Shown: positions 36,812 through 46,631, counted from the first letter of the stretch. The stretch is 64,000 nucleotides of DNA from Neisseria arctica (GCF_022870905.1 NZ_CP091510.1:1736001-1800000), one strand, 5' to 3'. Numbers and translations: made by a program. Notes: generated by a model not told the origin, from the letters alone.

Positions 36812-37633
36812 ATGGCACATTATGCAATCGGCGACTTACAAGGTTGCTATGACGAACTAGAAACCCTACTGGCCAAAATCGGATTCAATCACGGCAGCGA
36901 TACCCTTTGGCTTACCGGGGACATCGTTAACCGTGGTCCTAAATCCTTAGAGTGTTTGCAATTTGCCAAACGGCACGAAAGCAGCGTACGCACCGTATTA
37001 GGTAACCACGATTTGCATCTGCTAGCCGTATCATACGGTTATGGCAAAATTAAGCGCGGCGATACAATAGAACCTATCCTGAAACACCCCGCTCGCCGTC
37101 AGTTACTCGATTGGCTACATCAACAACCTCTCTTAATTACCGATAACAATTATCTATTGGTTCACGCAGGATTATTGCCTCAATGGAGTGTTGCTGATGC
37201 TATAGCACTGGCAGCCGAAGTCGAAAACGAATTACGCAGTCCCAACCCCTCCGCCTATTTTGCCGAGATGTATGGCAATAAGCCACGAAGCTGGAATCCG
37301 AAACTAAGCGAAGCAGAACGTCTGCGCATGATTACCAATGTAATGACACGAATGCGCGCAATCAGCTACAACAACGAGCTTGATTATGATTTTAAAGGCA
37401 ATCCTGCCGACATGCCTGCCGGCTTACGCGCCTGGTTTGAAGCACCTGATCGCCGTCATTTAAGCCACACTATCATTTTCGGCCATTGGTCTGCATTAGG
37501 CTATTTAGATGCTTGCCGCGTGATTTCTCTGGATACAGGCGCCCTATGGGGAGGCGCGCTTACAGCCGTAGATTTGAATACCCGTAGAATCCAACAGGTT
37601 GATTCTATAGATGATATCAACTGGAAAAAATAA
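36812..37633 (+). CDS. apaH: Bis(5'-nucleosyl)-tetraphosphatase, symmetrical, ApaH
   Basis: A 273-residue metallophosphatase that cleaves diadenosine tetraphosphate to two ADP and can decap Np4-capped RNA. The calcineurin-like metal motifs are GDLQGC (7-12), GDIVNRGP (36-43), GNHD (64-67) and the late VHAGLLPQW and IFGHWSALG. Length is normal. It is monocistronic here, unlike the surA-pdxA-rsmA-apaG-apaH run of E. coli. Confidence 0.96.
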   Translation: MAHYAIGDLQGCYDELETLLAKIGFNHGSDTLWLTGDIVNRGPKSLECLQFAKRHESSVRTVLGNHDLHLLAVSYGYGKIKRGDTIEPILKHPARRQLLDWLHQQPLLITDNNYLLVHAGLLPQWSVADAIALAAEVENELRSPNPSAYFAEMYGNKPRSWNPKLSEAERLRMITNVMTRMRAISYNNELDYDFKGNPADMPAGLRAWFEAPDRRHLSHTIIFGHWSALGYLDACRVISLDTGALWGGALTAVDLNTRRIQQVDSIDDINWKK

Positions 37634-37657
37634 TCCGTTTCAACAACTTACGCTCAG

Positions 37658-37679
37658 TTTTCAGGCAGCCTGCTGAAAA
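37658..37679 (+). terminator. Hairpin after apaH with a variant uptake sequence
   Basis: TTTTCAG (37658-37664) pairs with CTGAAAA (37673-37679). The centre CAGGCAGCCTG (37662-37672) is itself a perfect palindrome. It reads AGGCAGCCTG, close to the Kingella-type uptake dialect rather than the local one. Confidence 0.5.
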
Positions 37680-37754
37680 TATCTCTAAAAAATATTGCTT
37701 TATAAATAAAAATGTGCTTATAAAAAACCAGACAAATTGTGATAAAAACTATAG

Positions 37755-37789
37755 TTATACTCTAATTTTCAGAATTTTTAGAGTATAAT
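37755..37789 (+). promoter_or_regulatory. Inverted repeat overlapping the -10 of the 37838 gene
   Basis: An 11-bp perfect inverted repeat (TTATACTCTAA at 37755-37765, TTAGAGTATAA at 37778-37788) with a 12-nt centre. A perfect TATAAT (37784-37789) lies in its right arm, so a dimeric regulator bound here would block the promoter. No -35 stands out. Confidence 0.5.
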
Positions 37790-37837
37790 ATTTATTCAAT
37801 CAAACCCATCTAGAAAAGCACCTACAGAGGAAAAATC

Positions 37838-39001
37838 ATGCAACATTCTTTTAAACCATTGGTTATCCGTGGGAAAAGTCTGATTCCTATCGTACAGGGC
37901 GGAATGGGCGTAGGCGTTTCTGCCTCCAGCTTATCCAGCGCCGTAGCTCGTGAAAACGGTGTGGGAACCATCGCCAGCGTAGACTTACGCCATCTGCATG
38001 ATGATTTGCTGATCGAATCCAAAATTAATCCCACCGAAGAAAAATACGACAAACTTAACCGTATCGCACTTGATCGCGAAATAAAAAAGGCCAAAGCAGA
38101 ATCACAAGGCCGCGGCATGATTGCCGTCAACGTTATGAAAGCTGTTAAAGATCATCAAGCCTTAGTGCGCCAAGCGTGTGAGTCCGGAGCAGATGCCATT
38201 GTTATGGGAGCGGGCCTGCCGCTAGATCTTCCGGAGATGACCGAAGGCTATAGAAATATTGCCTTATTACCTATTCTTTCAGAATCACGCGGTATCAATA
38301 TTGTTTTGAGGCGCTGGATGAAAAAAGGGGTTTTACCTGACGCTATTGTTATAGAACATCCTGCACATGCGGCCGGCCACTTAGGCGCAATGACGGTTGA
38401 CGGCGTAAATGATGAAAAGTTTGAATTCAAACGGGTTATCGAAGAAACCTTTGAGGTTTTTAAAAACCTCGGCTTGGAAAGCGAAAAAATCCCGCTCGTT
38501 TTAGCAGGTGGTATGGCTAACTTCCAAAAAATCCAAACTGCTCTGAAAGAATGGGGTGCGTCGGCAGTACAAATCGGCACAGCTTTTGCCGTAACTCAAG
38601 AAGGTGATGCCCATATTAATTTTAAAAAAACCTTAGCAGGAGCTGAAACAGAACAAGTAGTTGAATTCATGTCTGTAGCTGGCTTGCCTGCCCGTGGCGT
38701 AAAAACTAAATTTCTCGAAAGCTACATGAAGCGCGAAAGCATTTTACAAGCCAATGCAAAAGCTGATCCCCGCCGCTGTACACAAGGTATTAACTGCCTT
38801 TCCGTATGCGGTTTACGAGATGGACTTGAAAAAGTCGGACAATTTTGTATCGACCTCAAATTGGCTGCAGCTTGGCGCGGTGAAGTTGATAAAGGCCTAT
38901 TCTTCCGAGGCAAAGATCCCTTACCATTCGGCAATGCTATTAAAAGTGTACAAGAAACTATTCACTACCTACTTACTGGGCAGCATGCCATACAGAGCTA
39001 A
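37838..39001 (+). CDS. Nitronate monooxygenase-family FMN oxidoreductase
   Basis: A 387-residue TIM-barrel flavoprotein of the NPD/FabK superfamily (nitronate monooxygenase, 2-nitropropane dioxygenase-like). FMN-binding features are IVQGGMGVGVSASSLSSAV near the N-terminus, the histidine stretch EHPAHAAGHLGA, VLAGGM and VQIGTAFAVTQEG. A C-terminal cysteine cluster (CTQGINCLSVCGLRDG) distinguishes this subgroup from the paralogue at 53116. Nitronate oxidation, an NADH:quinone reductase role or another reaction are all possible. It is a single gene with a palindromic promoter and a strong terminator. Confidence 0.8.
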   Translation: MQHSFKPLVIRGKSLIPIVQGGMGVGVSASSLSSAVARENGVGTIASVDLRHLHDDLLIESKINPTEEKYDKLNRIALDREIKKAKAESQGRGMIAVNVMKAVKDHQALVRQACESGADAIVMGAGLPLDLPEMTEGYRNIALLPILSESRGINIVLRRWMKKGVLPDAIVIEHPAHAAGHLGAMTVDGVNDEKFEFKRVIEETFEVFKNLGLESEKIPLVLAGGMANFQKIQTALKEWGASAVQIGTAFAVTQEGDAHINFKKTLAGAETEQVVEFMSVAGLPARGVKTKFLESYMKRESILQANAKADPRRCTQGINCLSVCGLRDGLEKVGQFCIDLKLAAAWRGEVDKGLFFRGKDPLPFGNAIKSVQETIHYLLTGQHAIQS

Positions 39002-39020
39002 TGAAAAAGCCTGCAAAATA

Positions 39021-39056
39021 AAAACAGCCGTAATCAGTAAACTACGGCTGTTTTTT
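39021..39056 (+). terminator. Terminator of the nitronate monooxygenase-like gene
   Basis: A 12-bp perfect stem (39021-39032 with 39043-39054), 10-nt loop, and a T6 run. Conventional, without an uptake sequence. Confidence 0.85.
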
Positions 39057-39286
39057 ACATCCCAAATTTCACCATATCTATAATCTAAAAAACATGTAAT
39101 CTAAAACATGTGGTTTAAATCTTACACCTTATACCAATATACAACGCTCTCTTAGCCTTAAAATATAAAATTTGTTTTCATATATTTCTAGCCAATAAAT
39201 ATCTTCTCCTATCTAGACCAACGGACAATAAAAATCACTTACGACTACCCAATCCTTAAAATTAATTTATTAATTCTAATAAAAAC

Positions 39287-39319
39287 CCCTTATCAACCTC
39301 ATATCGAGGTTAATAAGGG
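39287..39319 (-). terminator. Terminator of the type I secretion operon
   Basis: A 14-bp stem with one mismatch (39287-39300 with 39306-39319), 5-nt loop, followed on the minus strand by GTTTTTATT. It lies 37 bp past the fusion-protein stop. Confidence 0.85.
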
Positions 39320-39356
39320 ATTTAAAGTATCAAAATAAATCTTCTGCTAGATTCAA

Positions 39357-40586
39357 TTAACGTTCACGTAAAGCTTGTTTCATACGGGTAATCGGCTTGA
39401 TCAAGTATTGGAATACAGTTTTTTCGCCTGTCTTTACATCTACTGTAGCAACCATACCCGGAATAATCGGCATATCTTTTCCGTTTTTATCTTTCAAACT
39501 ATTGGTGTCGGTTTGCACGAGGATTCGATAATAAACTTGGTTCGGATCCAGCTTCATATCATTTGCTTGCGGCTGATTGGAACTGCTCATAGTATCCGGG
39601 CTGATTAAAGTTACTTTACCCTCCAAACCACCATAAATCGCATAATCATATGCGCTGATTTTAACTACTGCCGGAAGTCCGGGACTAATAAACGCCACAT
39701 CTTGAGGACGGATATAAGCTTCAACTAATAATTTATCATCAAGTGGTACGATTGTGAGAATATCTTGCCCCACATTCACCACACCACCTACAGTATTGAT
39801 TTTAATATCTTTTACGATTCCTCGCATCGGTGCGCGTATAAGAGAGCGATCCACCGGATCTGCCCGCATTGCCATATTTTCTTTAGCTTGAGCCAATTCG
39901 GATTCTGCCTGCACCAACTCATTATTCGCATCAGCCATATAACGATTACGGCGCTCATCTATTTGTAATGCCAAATCACTGGACTCTCGCTGCATACGCA
40001 ATAATTCAACTTCAGATACAACACCTTGTGCCACCATAGGGGCCGTAATACTAATTTCACGATCCAAAGCTGCCTTGCTGGTGCTTAATCCCTTGATGGC
40101 ATCAACTACTGCACGACGACGAGCCACAAAAGCCGCCTGCTCCCTTTGTTTCAACTCTTCACTGATTCCCTTCGGAAAAGTTAACTCAGCACCATAGGCT
40201 TCGGCTTTTAAGCGGGCTACCATAGCTTCCAGGTTCTGCACCTTGGCTTCACTTTCACGAAAAATAGCCGAACTGCGCGTATCATCAAGTTTTAAAATAA
40301 TTTGATCTTTTTCAACAATATCGCCTTCTCTTACCCGCATCTCAGTAATCACGCCAGGATCAATACTCTGTATTACCTGCTCGCGGCTGCTGGGAATCAC
40401 ATTACCCTGGCCTCGAGTGACCTCCTCAATCGGACTATTGTAAGCCCAAATGACAAAGACCACTAAAAAAACAAAAAATAGAATAATGACCCAAAACTGA
40501 CCACTATGCTTTTCTTTTTGCAAAGCGGCATTCAAATCATTAATCAACGGAAGATCTTTTGATTTGACATTGTTTTCACTGCTCAT
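39357..40586 (-). CDS. Type I secretion membrane fusion protein (HlyD/LapC family)
   Basis: A 409-residue periplasmic adaptor joining the inner-membrane ABC exporter to the outer-membrane TolC channel. A short cytoplasmic segment is followed by one membrane helix (about 31-48), then a lipoyl-like strand with VIQSIDPGVITEMRVREGDIV, a long coiled coil (about 105-240, many Ala/Glu/Arg heptads), and the HlyD hallmark LIRAPMRGIVKDIKINTVGGVV. The end PGMVATVDVKTGEKTVFQYLIKPI is typical. The ATG at 40586 is used; a TTG 30 bp upstream is less likely. It is the last gene of a three-gene operon, 44 bp after the ABC gene, with an uptake sequence (40617-40628) in the gap. Confidence 0.93.
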   Translation of the reverse strand: MSSENNVKSKDLPLINDLNAALQKEKHSGQFWVIILFFVFLVVFVIWAYNSPIEEVTRGQGNVIPSSREQVIQSIDPGVITEMRVREGDIVEKDQIILKLDDTRSSAIFRESEAKVQNLEAMVARLKAEAYGAELTFPKGISEELKQREQAAFVARRRAVVDAIKGLSTSKAALDREISITAPMVAQGVVSEVELLRMQRESSDLALQIDERRNRYMADANNELVQAESELAQAKENMAMRADPVDRSLIRAPMRGIVKDIKINTVGGVVNVGQDILTIVPLDDKLLVEAYIRPQDVAFISPGLPAVVKISAYDYAIYGGLEGKVTLISPDTMSSSNQPQANDMKLDPNQVYYRILVQTDTNSLKDKNGKDMPIIPGMVATVDVKTGEKTVFQYLIKPITRMKQALRER

Positions 40587-40630
40587 AATGTTGTATACCT
40601 TAATTATAAGATTCAAAGGCCGTCTGAATA

Positions 40631-42820
40631 TTAGGCCTGCTGGCTTTCAACGGTTGTTTGCGCCTCTACACGTTGGCGCTGCTGCTTTTGGCCTGCAGCT
40701 TTTTCTTCGTTTTGCATTAATTGCTTCAATACCAAATCACGCGGACCATCCATAACTACTTTACCGTTATCCATCACGACAATACGGTTCACGATTTGTA
40801 AAACTTGCGGGCGGTGGGTCACCAATACCATAGTTTTATCTTTACCCCACTGAGCCAAGGCATTTAAAGCCATACGTTCTGTAGCTTGATCTAAGCCTGT
40901 AGTCGGTTCATCCAAAAGTACGACTTTAGGAGAGCGTAAAGTCATACGCGCCAATGCGATAATTTGTTTTTGACCACCTGATAAACCCAAACCATCCTCA
41001 CCCAAAGGCATATCCAATCCCCGCGGATGGTTACGAATGATGCGGTCTAAGCCAAAACGTTTTAAAGCTACTAACAACTCTTGGTCGGTGGAGTAACCAT
41101 CCAAGCGCGCCAAATCCATATTTTCACGCAGCGTCCCCAAGAATAAACGAGGAGACTGACTCAATAATGTGACTTCACTGCGCAAAAAGTTAGGATCAAG
41201 CTGACGCATATCTACGCCATCCAGTGTTACATTACCTTTCTGTGCGTCATACAAACCGCTGGCAAGTTTCAACATTGTACTTTTGCCGCTACCGATACGC
41301 CCTAATACACCCACTTTTTCACCTGGGCGGATTGTCAATTTCAAATCACTAACAGCTGCCCCTGTTTCCTCTTGGTATTCAAAAGAAACATTGTCAAAAG
41401 TAATACCTCCTTGAATATGATCCAAAGTAATGTACTTACGTTCGGGATTACGTTCAATCGGTCGTTCGACAATATTGTTTACTCCCTCCAAAGCTAATTT
41501 TGCTTGTTGGAAACGAGTTGCCAAACCGGCAATTTGTGCTAGAGGCGCCAAAGCCCGTCCTGATAAAATAACAGAAGCAATCAACGCACCCATAGTAATG
41601 CGGTCTGACGGATTATCTGCATGGATCAAATAAGTACCTAATAAAACCAATCCAACCGTATTAAGCTGCTGCATTGCAACCGCAAAATTAACGACAAAAT
41701 TACTGGTGTCTTTAACCTTAATGGATGAAGCCGAAGTCTTGGCTGTATATTCATCCCAACGCTGTTGAGCCCAAGAAGTAGCATTGTTCGTTTTGAGAGT
41801 TTCAATTCCCTCAATTGCTTCTACTGCCAATCCGGAACGTTGAGAAGACTCTTTCATTGATTCATTGATATGTCTTGCCATAGGACGTTGTACTAAAAAG
41901 CCTACCAGTACAACAATCGGAATGATAATAGTCGGTACTAAAGCCAACTTACCACCCACAATAGCAATAACCGTAATAAACAAAATCAAGAAAGGCAAAT
42001 CAACCAAAGTAAGCAAACTCGCACTGGTCATAAACTCACGGACAGCCTCAAATTCGCGCAAGTTGTTGGCATAGGAACCTGAAGATGCCGGCCGATCAGC
42101 CAAACGCAAAGCCATTACACGGCGAAAAAGTGCAGAACTAATAATTAAATCTGCCTTTTTTCCTGCAATATCAGTTAAGTGGCTACGGATCATTTTAGCT
42201 ATAAATTCAAATGTAATTGCCAAAACTACGCCTATACTCAACACCCACAACGTTTCATAAGCTTGGTTCGGAATCACCCGGTCATAAACATTCATTACAT
42301 ACAAAGAGCTAACCAAAGCCAAAAAGTTGATAATAAATGTTGCCAAAACTACCTGATAATAATATCCGCGGAAGCGCCATATCACTTTCCAGAACCATGA
42401 CTTCGGCAAATGATATTCAGGCAATTCTGAACGGGCATCAGATACCATTTTAGGCTTGATAAACCAACAATAACCTAAATACAACCCTGAAAGCTGCTGG
42501 TGACTTAAAACTTGAGCCAAGCCATCAGCCTGACGCACATGATATTGACGTTCTTGCCCTGTGCCCTCAATTTGAGTAACAACCGCAGCCTCTTCATTAT
42601 GAAGAACCAATACTACCGGCACAGCCAATGATGGGATATCCTGAAGCTTCCGCTTAGATAAAGTATTCTCAAAACCATGGCTTCGAAGCACTTCTGTAAG
42701 CGAATGAAAATTAACATTAAGCTTTTTATCCCGAATGACTTCTGCAGATAATGCCGCTTCAGATACCGGAGCACCCAACAAACGTGTAGTTAAGGCAATG
42801 TGTTCGATAATTGATTTCAT
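40631..42820 (-). CDS. Type I secretion ABC transporter with degenerate C39-like domain (LapB type)
   Basis: A 729-residue permease-ATPase driving export across both membranes. Residues about 1-125 form a C39-like domain without the catalytic Cys (no Cys at the N-terminal position), as in HlyB/LapB exporters that do not cleave a leader. About six membrane helices lie at 150-430. The ATPase has Walker A GRIGSGKST (near 505), LSGGQKQ, Walker B VVLLDEPTTGLD and the switch His in VTHRP. Overall it resembles exporters of giant repeat adhesins and RTX proteins. It lies between tolC-like and hlyD-like genes. No substrate gene is in the window. Confidence 0.93.
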   Translation of the reverse strand: MKSIIEHIALTTRLLGAPVSEAALSAEVIRDKKLNVNFHSLTEVLRSHGFENTLSKRKLQDIPSLAVPVVLVLHNEEAAVVTQIEGTGQERQYHVRQADGLAQVLSHQQLSGLYLGYCWFIKPKMVSDARSELPEYHLPKSWFWKVIWRFRGYYYQVVLATFIINFLALVSSLYVMNVYDRVIPNQAYETLWVLSIGVVLAITFEFIAKMIRSHLTDIAGKKADLIISSALFRRVMALRLADRPASSGSYANNLREFEAVREFMTSASLLTLVDLPFLILFITVIAIVGGKLALVPTIIIPIVVLVGFLVQRPMARHINESMKESSQRSGLAVEAIEGIETLKTNNATSWAQQRWDEYTAKTSASSIKVKDTSNFVVNFAVAMQQLNTVGLVLLGTYLIHADNPSDRITMGALIASVILSGRALAPLAQIAGLATRFQQAKLALEGVNNIVERPIERNPERKYITLDHIQGGITFDNVSFEYQEETGAAVSDLKLTIRPGEKVGVLGRIGSGKSTMLKLASGLYDAQKGNVTLDGVDMRQLDPNFLRSEVTLLSQSPRLFLGTLRENMDLARLDGYSTDQELLVALKRFGLDRIIRNHPRGLDMPLGEDGLGLSGGQKQIIALARMTLRSPKVVLLDEPTTGLDQATERMALNALAQWGKDKTMVLVTHRPQVLQIVNRIVVMDNGKVVMDGPRDLVLKQLMQNEEKAAGQKQQRQRVEAQTTVESQQA

Positions 42821-42851
42821 AATTTTATTCAGTCTTCAAAATAAACTTTAG

Positions 42852-44117
42852 TTACTTCTCTTGCTTAACACCCGCCCAATTGGCCACTTGCGACTGCGCA
42901 ACCAAATACTCCAAGGCGGCATCACGAAAATCATTGCGAGCTGTTACATATTCTTGCTCGATACTTGCTAATTCAGTATAAGCACCCAACACATCGGTAA
43001 GCGTTCGACGGGCAATTTTGAATTGCAATTCATATGCACGAACTACTTCTTTCTGGGCAACAATATGTTCAGCAGTAATATCTGCACGCTGTTCGCTTTG
43101 CTGCATATCAATTGCAGCAGTCCGTGCTTTTTCTTGAACTTCTCGTGCAATTTGCTCCAATTTAGATTCTGCCGCAATTAAAGTTGCTGCATTTTTTGCA
43201 ACATTATGGCGGGCTGCGACATCCAATACATTCCAAGACATGTTCATATATAGTTCTTTACTGTCTTTGGTCAGCACACCCTCAAGATTCAATGCCGGTA
43301 ACCGGGCAGCCTTAGCAACAGCCAATTCCGCATTAGCACTTTCTCTTTCTGCCTGTTGAGCCAAATAGGAAGGATTGAGATGACTACCGTCAATTTTATA
43401 ATTTCCGGTCAAAGAAGCTACTGAATCACTGGCAAAAGGATCTTGCAAATCATCTGCAGTAACCGGCTGGTTTGTATATTTGGATAAGCGGCTAAGCGCC
43501 AGCTCCATCGTACGACGTTGCTGGGCAATTGTAGTAGCTACCTGTAGTTGCCGAGCTCGGGCCTCTACAACTTCCGAACGGCGCCCGGTATCATATTTGG
43601 CAATAACGCTTAAATCTTTAAGTAAATTATTATGGCGATCTAAACTTTTCTGATTGATTAATAATGTTTCTTTTGCTCGTAATGCAGTAAGATATAACTT
43701 ACCGATTTCACCACCTAGTTGTTCTTGTGTTTCAAAATATTTATATTTCTGATACACCTCTTTATTTTTATCACGCCTTACCGAAGCTTCAATACCTCCC
43801 CATGAATAGATATTCATAGTACCCCGTACACCCAAACCGTTATTACGATCATTACTATCATATTTATGCTTTTGGGTAATTACTTGCGTACCTGTAAGCG
43901 TTAATACCGGATAGTGCCCGGCACGGGTTGCTTTTGTGGTGCTTTTAGCGGCATTTTCATTGGCTTTCGCCTCTAACAATGAAGGATCAGAAACCAAAGC
44001 ATACTTCAAGATATCTTGAAGCCCTTTAGCAGAAAGAGTTTGAGTGGCAAGCATCAGACAGATTGAAACTACTGAATGCTTTAAAACACCACTTATCATA
44101 GATGGAAACTTTTGCAT
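42852..44117 (-). CDS. TolC-family outer membrane channel of the type I secretion operon
   Basis: A 421-residue outer-membrane efflux protein. A signal peptide covers about 1-30 (ICLMLATQTLSA). The mature part begins GLQDILKYALVSDPSLLEAKA, typical of TolC/AggA/LapE proteins, followed by two internally repeated halves rich in long helices (QQRRTMELALSRLSKY; AARLPALNLEG; FKIARRTLTDVLGAYTELASIEQEY). It is the first gene of the secretion operon, 31 bp before the ABC gene. Being linked to the transporter suggests a dedicated, not housekeeping, TolC. Confidence 0.9.
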   Translation of the reverse strand: MQKFPSMISGVLKHSVVSICLMLATQTLSAKGLQDILKYALVSDPSLLEAKANENAAKSTTKATRAGHYPVLTLTGTQVITQKHKYDSNDRNNGLGVRGTMNIYSWGGIEASVRRDKNKEVYQKYKYFETQEQLGGEIGKLYLTALRAKETLLINQKSLDRHNNLLKDLSVIAKYDTGRRSEVVEARARQLQVATTIAQQRRTMELALSRLSKYTNQPVTADDLQDPFASDSVASLTGNYKIDGSHLNPSYLAQQAERESANAELAVAKAARLPALNLEGVLTKDSKELYMNMSWNVLDVAARHNVAKNAATLIAAESKLEQIAREVQEKARTAAIDMQQSEQRADITAEHIVAQKEVVRAYELQFKIARRTLTDVLGAYTELASIEQEYVTARNDFRDAALEYLVAQSQVANWAGVKQEK

Positions 44118-44740
44118 AAATTCGCAACTTAGTATTTGGGTTATGCCAATATCTATCAGATATGTCCATCATACCCGATTGGAATATTTTCGTTAATATA
44201 TATTTGTATCAATTCTCTTAATTTGAAGAGAGAGGGTCAATGTCATTTCATTAAAAACTTAATTCAAAACATAACAAGATAAGCCATTTTAATTAGTACA
44301 GCATAACATTATATTCAATATTTTTTACGCTTAATGAGATAAAAGGTAAATATTGTGAACCCAAAGTGTATAATTTGCCACATTACCACTTAAATTACTA
44401 TTAACTACATATATAAATATCCTATCTCTTCGAAGGGATTCTCTAAACTCCCTTCTCATAAATTTAAATTTCTAAATATAAATTTCAATTCAATTTATTT
44501 ATGCTATTTAAATAAATTCACTCCGCTCTTAGAGAATAAAATAAGTAGATATGCACCACAATACGGTTAGATTTAACCAATGGTACAAATTAAGCATCAA
44601 CTACCTTAAATCATAGATTCAACGCGAAGTAACTTAGCTCATACCTGGCGATTGCTATTATCTCATCCATAAAAAAGATCCTACCGTCATGCGGCAGGAT
44701 CTTTTCTACGAAAATTTAACAGTAAATTGACGCCTTTCTA
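44118..44740. other. Long AT-rich intergenic region upstream of the secretion operon
   Basis: 623 bp without a credible gene, much richer in A and T than the flanking genes. It includes an IR TCTCTT/AAGAGA (44214-44219 with 44226-44231), a GAAGGGA/TCCCTTC hairpin (44432-44438 with 44449-44455) and at the right end the rplY terminator. It has no uptake sequence. It probably holds the operon promoter; decayed coding sequence is possible but not shown. Confidence 0.55.
44673..44705 (-). terminator. Terminator of prs-rplY
   Basis: A 14-bp stem with one mismatch (44673-44686 with 44692-44705) followed on the minus strand by a T6 run, 36 bp past the rplY stop. Confidence 0.88.
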
Positions 44741-45313
44741 TTAGCGTTTTTTACCAGTTACAGTTGCAACGGCTAAATTTTCATTGCGCTTCAATGCAAC
44801 ACTTTGAACACCTTCCGGGAACTTGATATCTGATAAATGCAAGATATCGCCAGCTACAACAGAGGCACAATCCAAATCTAAAGCTGCAGGAATATCTTTC
44901 GGCAAGGCAACCACCTCAACCGAAGTTGCAAGCAAAGACACTCGGCCGCCTTGCAACTTAACTGCTTGGGAAGTTTCTGCATTAACAATATGCAAAGGCA
45001 CACGGATTTTTACAGGCTTGGCTGCATCAACTACCTGAAAATCGATGTGTTGTACCTCTTGGCGGAAAGGATGCATTTGAAAATCACGCACGATAACGTC
45101 ATGAGTTTTACCTTCCAAAGCAAGCTTAATTAGAGCCGTATGAAAAGACTCTTTCTCCAAAGCGTAATATACGGTTTTGTGATCGACAGCGATTGCCACC
45201 GCTTCTTGATTGTCACCGTACAAAACAGCGGGGGTTTTACCTTCGCGACGCAGGCGGCGGCTCGCACCAGTGCCCTGAGCTTCACGAACAGTAGCTTGAA
45301 TTTCGTATGACAT
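44741..45313 (-). CDS. rplY: 50S ribosomal protein L25/general stress protein Ctc
   Basis: A 190-residue L25 of the long (TL5/CTC) type. It binds 5S rRNA. The N-terminal L25 domain (about 1-95) has the conserved [12 protein letters not shown] and [14 protein letters not shown]. The C-terminal beta domain (about 96-190) has [21 protein letters not shown] and is absent from the short E. coli form. It follows prs by about 68 bp on the same strand, the standard prs-rplY order. Confidence 0.97.
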   Translation of the reverse strand: MSYEIQATVREAQGTGASRRLRREGKTPAVLYGDNQEAVAIAVDHKTVYYALEKESFHTALIKLALEGKTHDVIVRDFQMHPFRQEVQHIDFQVVDAAKPVKIRVPLHIVNAETSQAVKLQGGRVSLLATSVEVVALPKDIPAALDLDCASVVAGDILHLSDIKFPEGVQSVALKRNENLAVATVTGKKR

Positions 45314-45381
45314 AAATATTACTCCAAATTTAAATTAAAATATCACCATCGGCCGCGACCAGCTTAAGGCGACTAAGGGAA

Positions 45382-46368
45382 TTAAGGCAAATACATATTG
45401 CCTGCTGTTAACAGATCTTCATTGAAAAGATAAGAAACAGATTCTTCATTACTGATACGGCGGACCGTTTCAGCCAAAAGTCCTGCAATCGTAACTTGAC
45501 GAATACGATCACACTTACGTGCAGCTTCCGACAAAGGAATAGTATCGGTAACAACAACCTGGTCAATTGCAGAAGAAGCGATACGGCTGATTGCTTCGCC
45601 TGAAAACACAGGATGGGTTGCATAAGCTAATACACGTGAAGCACCGCGTTCTTTCAAAGCAGCAGCTGCTTTACACAAAGTATTAGCAGTATCAATCATA
45701 TCATCAACAATCAAACAAGTTCTGTCTTGGATATCACCAATAATATTCATTACTTCAGCTACGTTTGCTTTAGGGCGTCGTTTATCAATAATCGCCAAAT
45801 CGCTATTTAAAACTTTAGCAACCGCGCGAGCACGAACCACCCCTCCAATATCCGGGCTTACCACTGTCAGATTCTCAATACGTTGCTGCTGAATATCATT
45901 AATCAAAATCGGTGTGGCATAGATGTTGTCAACAGGAATATCAAAAAAACCCTGAATTTGGTCGGCGTGCAAATCAACAGTTAATACACGGTCAATACCT
46001 GCCGAATATAACATATTAGCAACTAACTTAGCTGAAATAGGCACACGCACCGAACGTGGCCTGCGGTCTTGACGAGCATACCCGAAATATGGAATTGCCG
46101 CCGTAATACGTCCGGCAGAAGCCCTCTTGAGGGCATCTGCCATAGTCAGTACTTCCATTAAGTTATCATTAGTCGGCGCACAAGTAGGCTGCAAAATAAA
46201 TACATCCCGACCACGTACGTTTTCCAATAATTCAACGGCCACTTCGCCATCAGAGAACTTGCTAACCGAAGCATTACCTAAGGTAATATCCAAGTGTTTG
46301 ACCACTTTTTGAGCCAATTCCGCATTGGCATTACCGGTAAATACCATCAAACTGTCATATGCCGCCAT
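45382..46368 (-). CDS. prs: Ribose-phosphate pyrophosphokinase
   Basis: A 327-residue enzyme making PRPP from ribose 5-phosphate and ATP, feeding purine, pyrimidine, histidine, tryptophan and NAD synthesis. The start [18 protein letters not shown] at 46368 is preferred; the 13-residue extension to 46407 has no support. The motifs are [10 protein letters not shown], the ATP loop [11 protein letters not shown], the metal/ATP site [12 protein letters not shown] and the PRPP loop [13 protein letters not shown]. It lies downstream of two tRNA-Gln genes, with its own -10 element. Confidence 0.96.
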   Translation of the reverse strand: MAAYDSLMVFTGNANAELAQKVVKHLDITLGNASVSKFSDGEVAVELLENVRGRDVFILQPTCAPTNDNLMEVLTMADALKRASAGRITAAIPYFGYARQDRRPRSVRVPISAKLVANMLYSAGIDRVLTVDLHADQIQGFFDIPVDNIYATPILINDIQQQRIENLTVVSPDIGGVVRARAVAKVLNSDLAIIDKRRPKANVAEVMNIIGDIQDRTCLIVDDMIDTANTLCKAAAALKERGASRVLAYATHPVFSGEAISRIASSAIDQVVVTDTIPLSEAARKCDRIRQVTIAGLLAETVRRISNEESVSYLFNEDLLTAGNMYLP

Positions 46369-46443
46369 ATCTTCACCACGAATATTAGAAATTTCAACAG
46401 GAAACATTTGCTTCCTTCCGCTTAAGCTGGATACCAGCCGCTC

Positions 46444-46472
46444 ATTATACGCAAGCAGACAAGAGTCTTAAA
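46444..46472 (-). promoter_or_regulatory. Likely prs promoter
   Basis: On the minus strand TATAAT (complement of 46444-46449) with TTTAAG 17 bp upstream (complement of 46467-46472). It lies about 75 bp before the prs ATG, after the tRNA terminator. Confidence 0.5.
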
Positions 46473-46631
46473 GTCTAACTGTACTTTATTTATGGTAAAT
46501 AAGCTCTTTTGCTACGGCAGGATAACCTTGCAGAGGTTATCAATCCGTCTCTGGCACTCAATGCGCTGCGCAAATATTTTATTAGTATATTTCGAACGCT
46601 TACCTATCAGGCAGGCATACTGCTAAAACGT

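Larger units (their letters stand above)
39002..39356. other. Intergenic region between convergent genes
   Basis: 355 bp, strongly AT-rich. It contains a terminator at each end, and an imperfect tandem repeat (AATCTAAAAAACATGT at 39082-39097, then AATCTAAAACATGT at 39098-39111). Nothing else is recognisable. Confidence 0.6.

Noticed and set aside
39082..39111. Two imperfect direct repeats as the start of a repeat or CRISPR array
   Set aside because: Only two adjacent copies without spacers; simple tandem duplication in AT-rich DNA.
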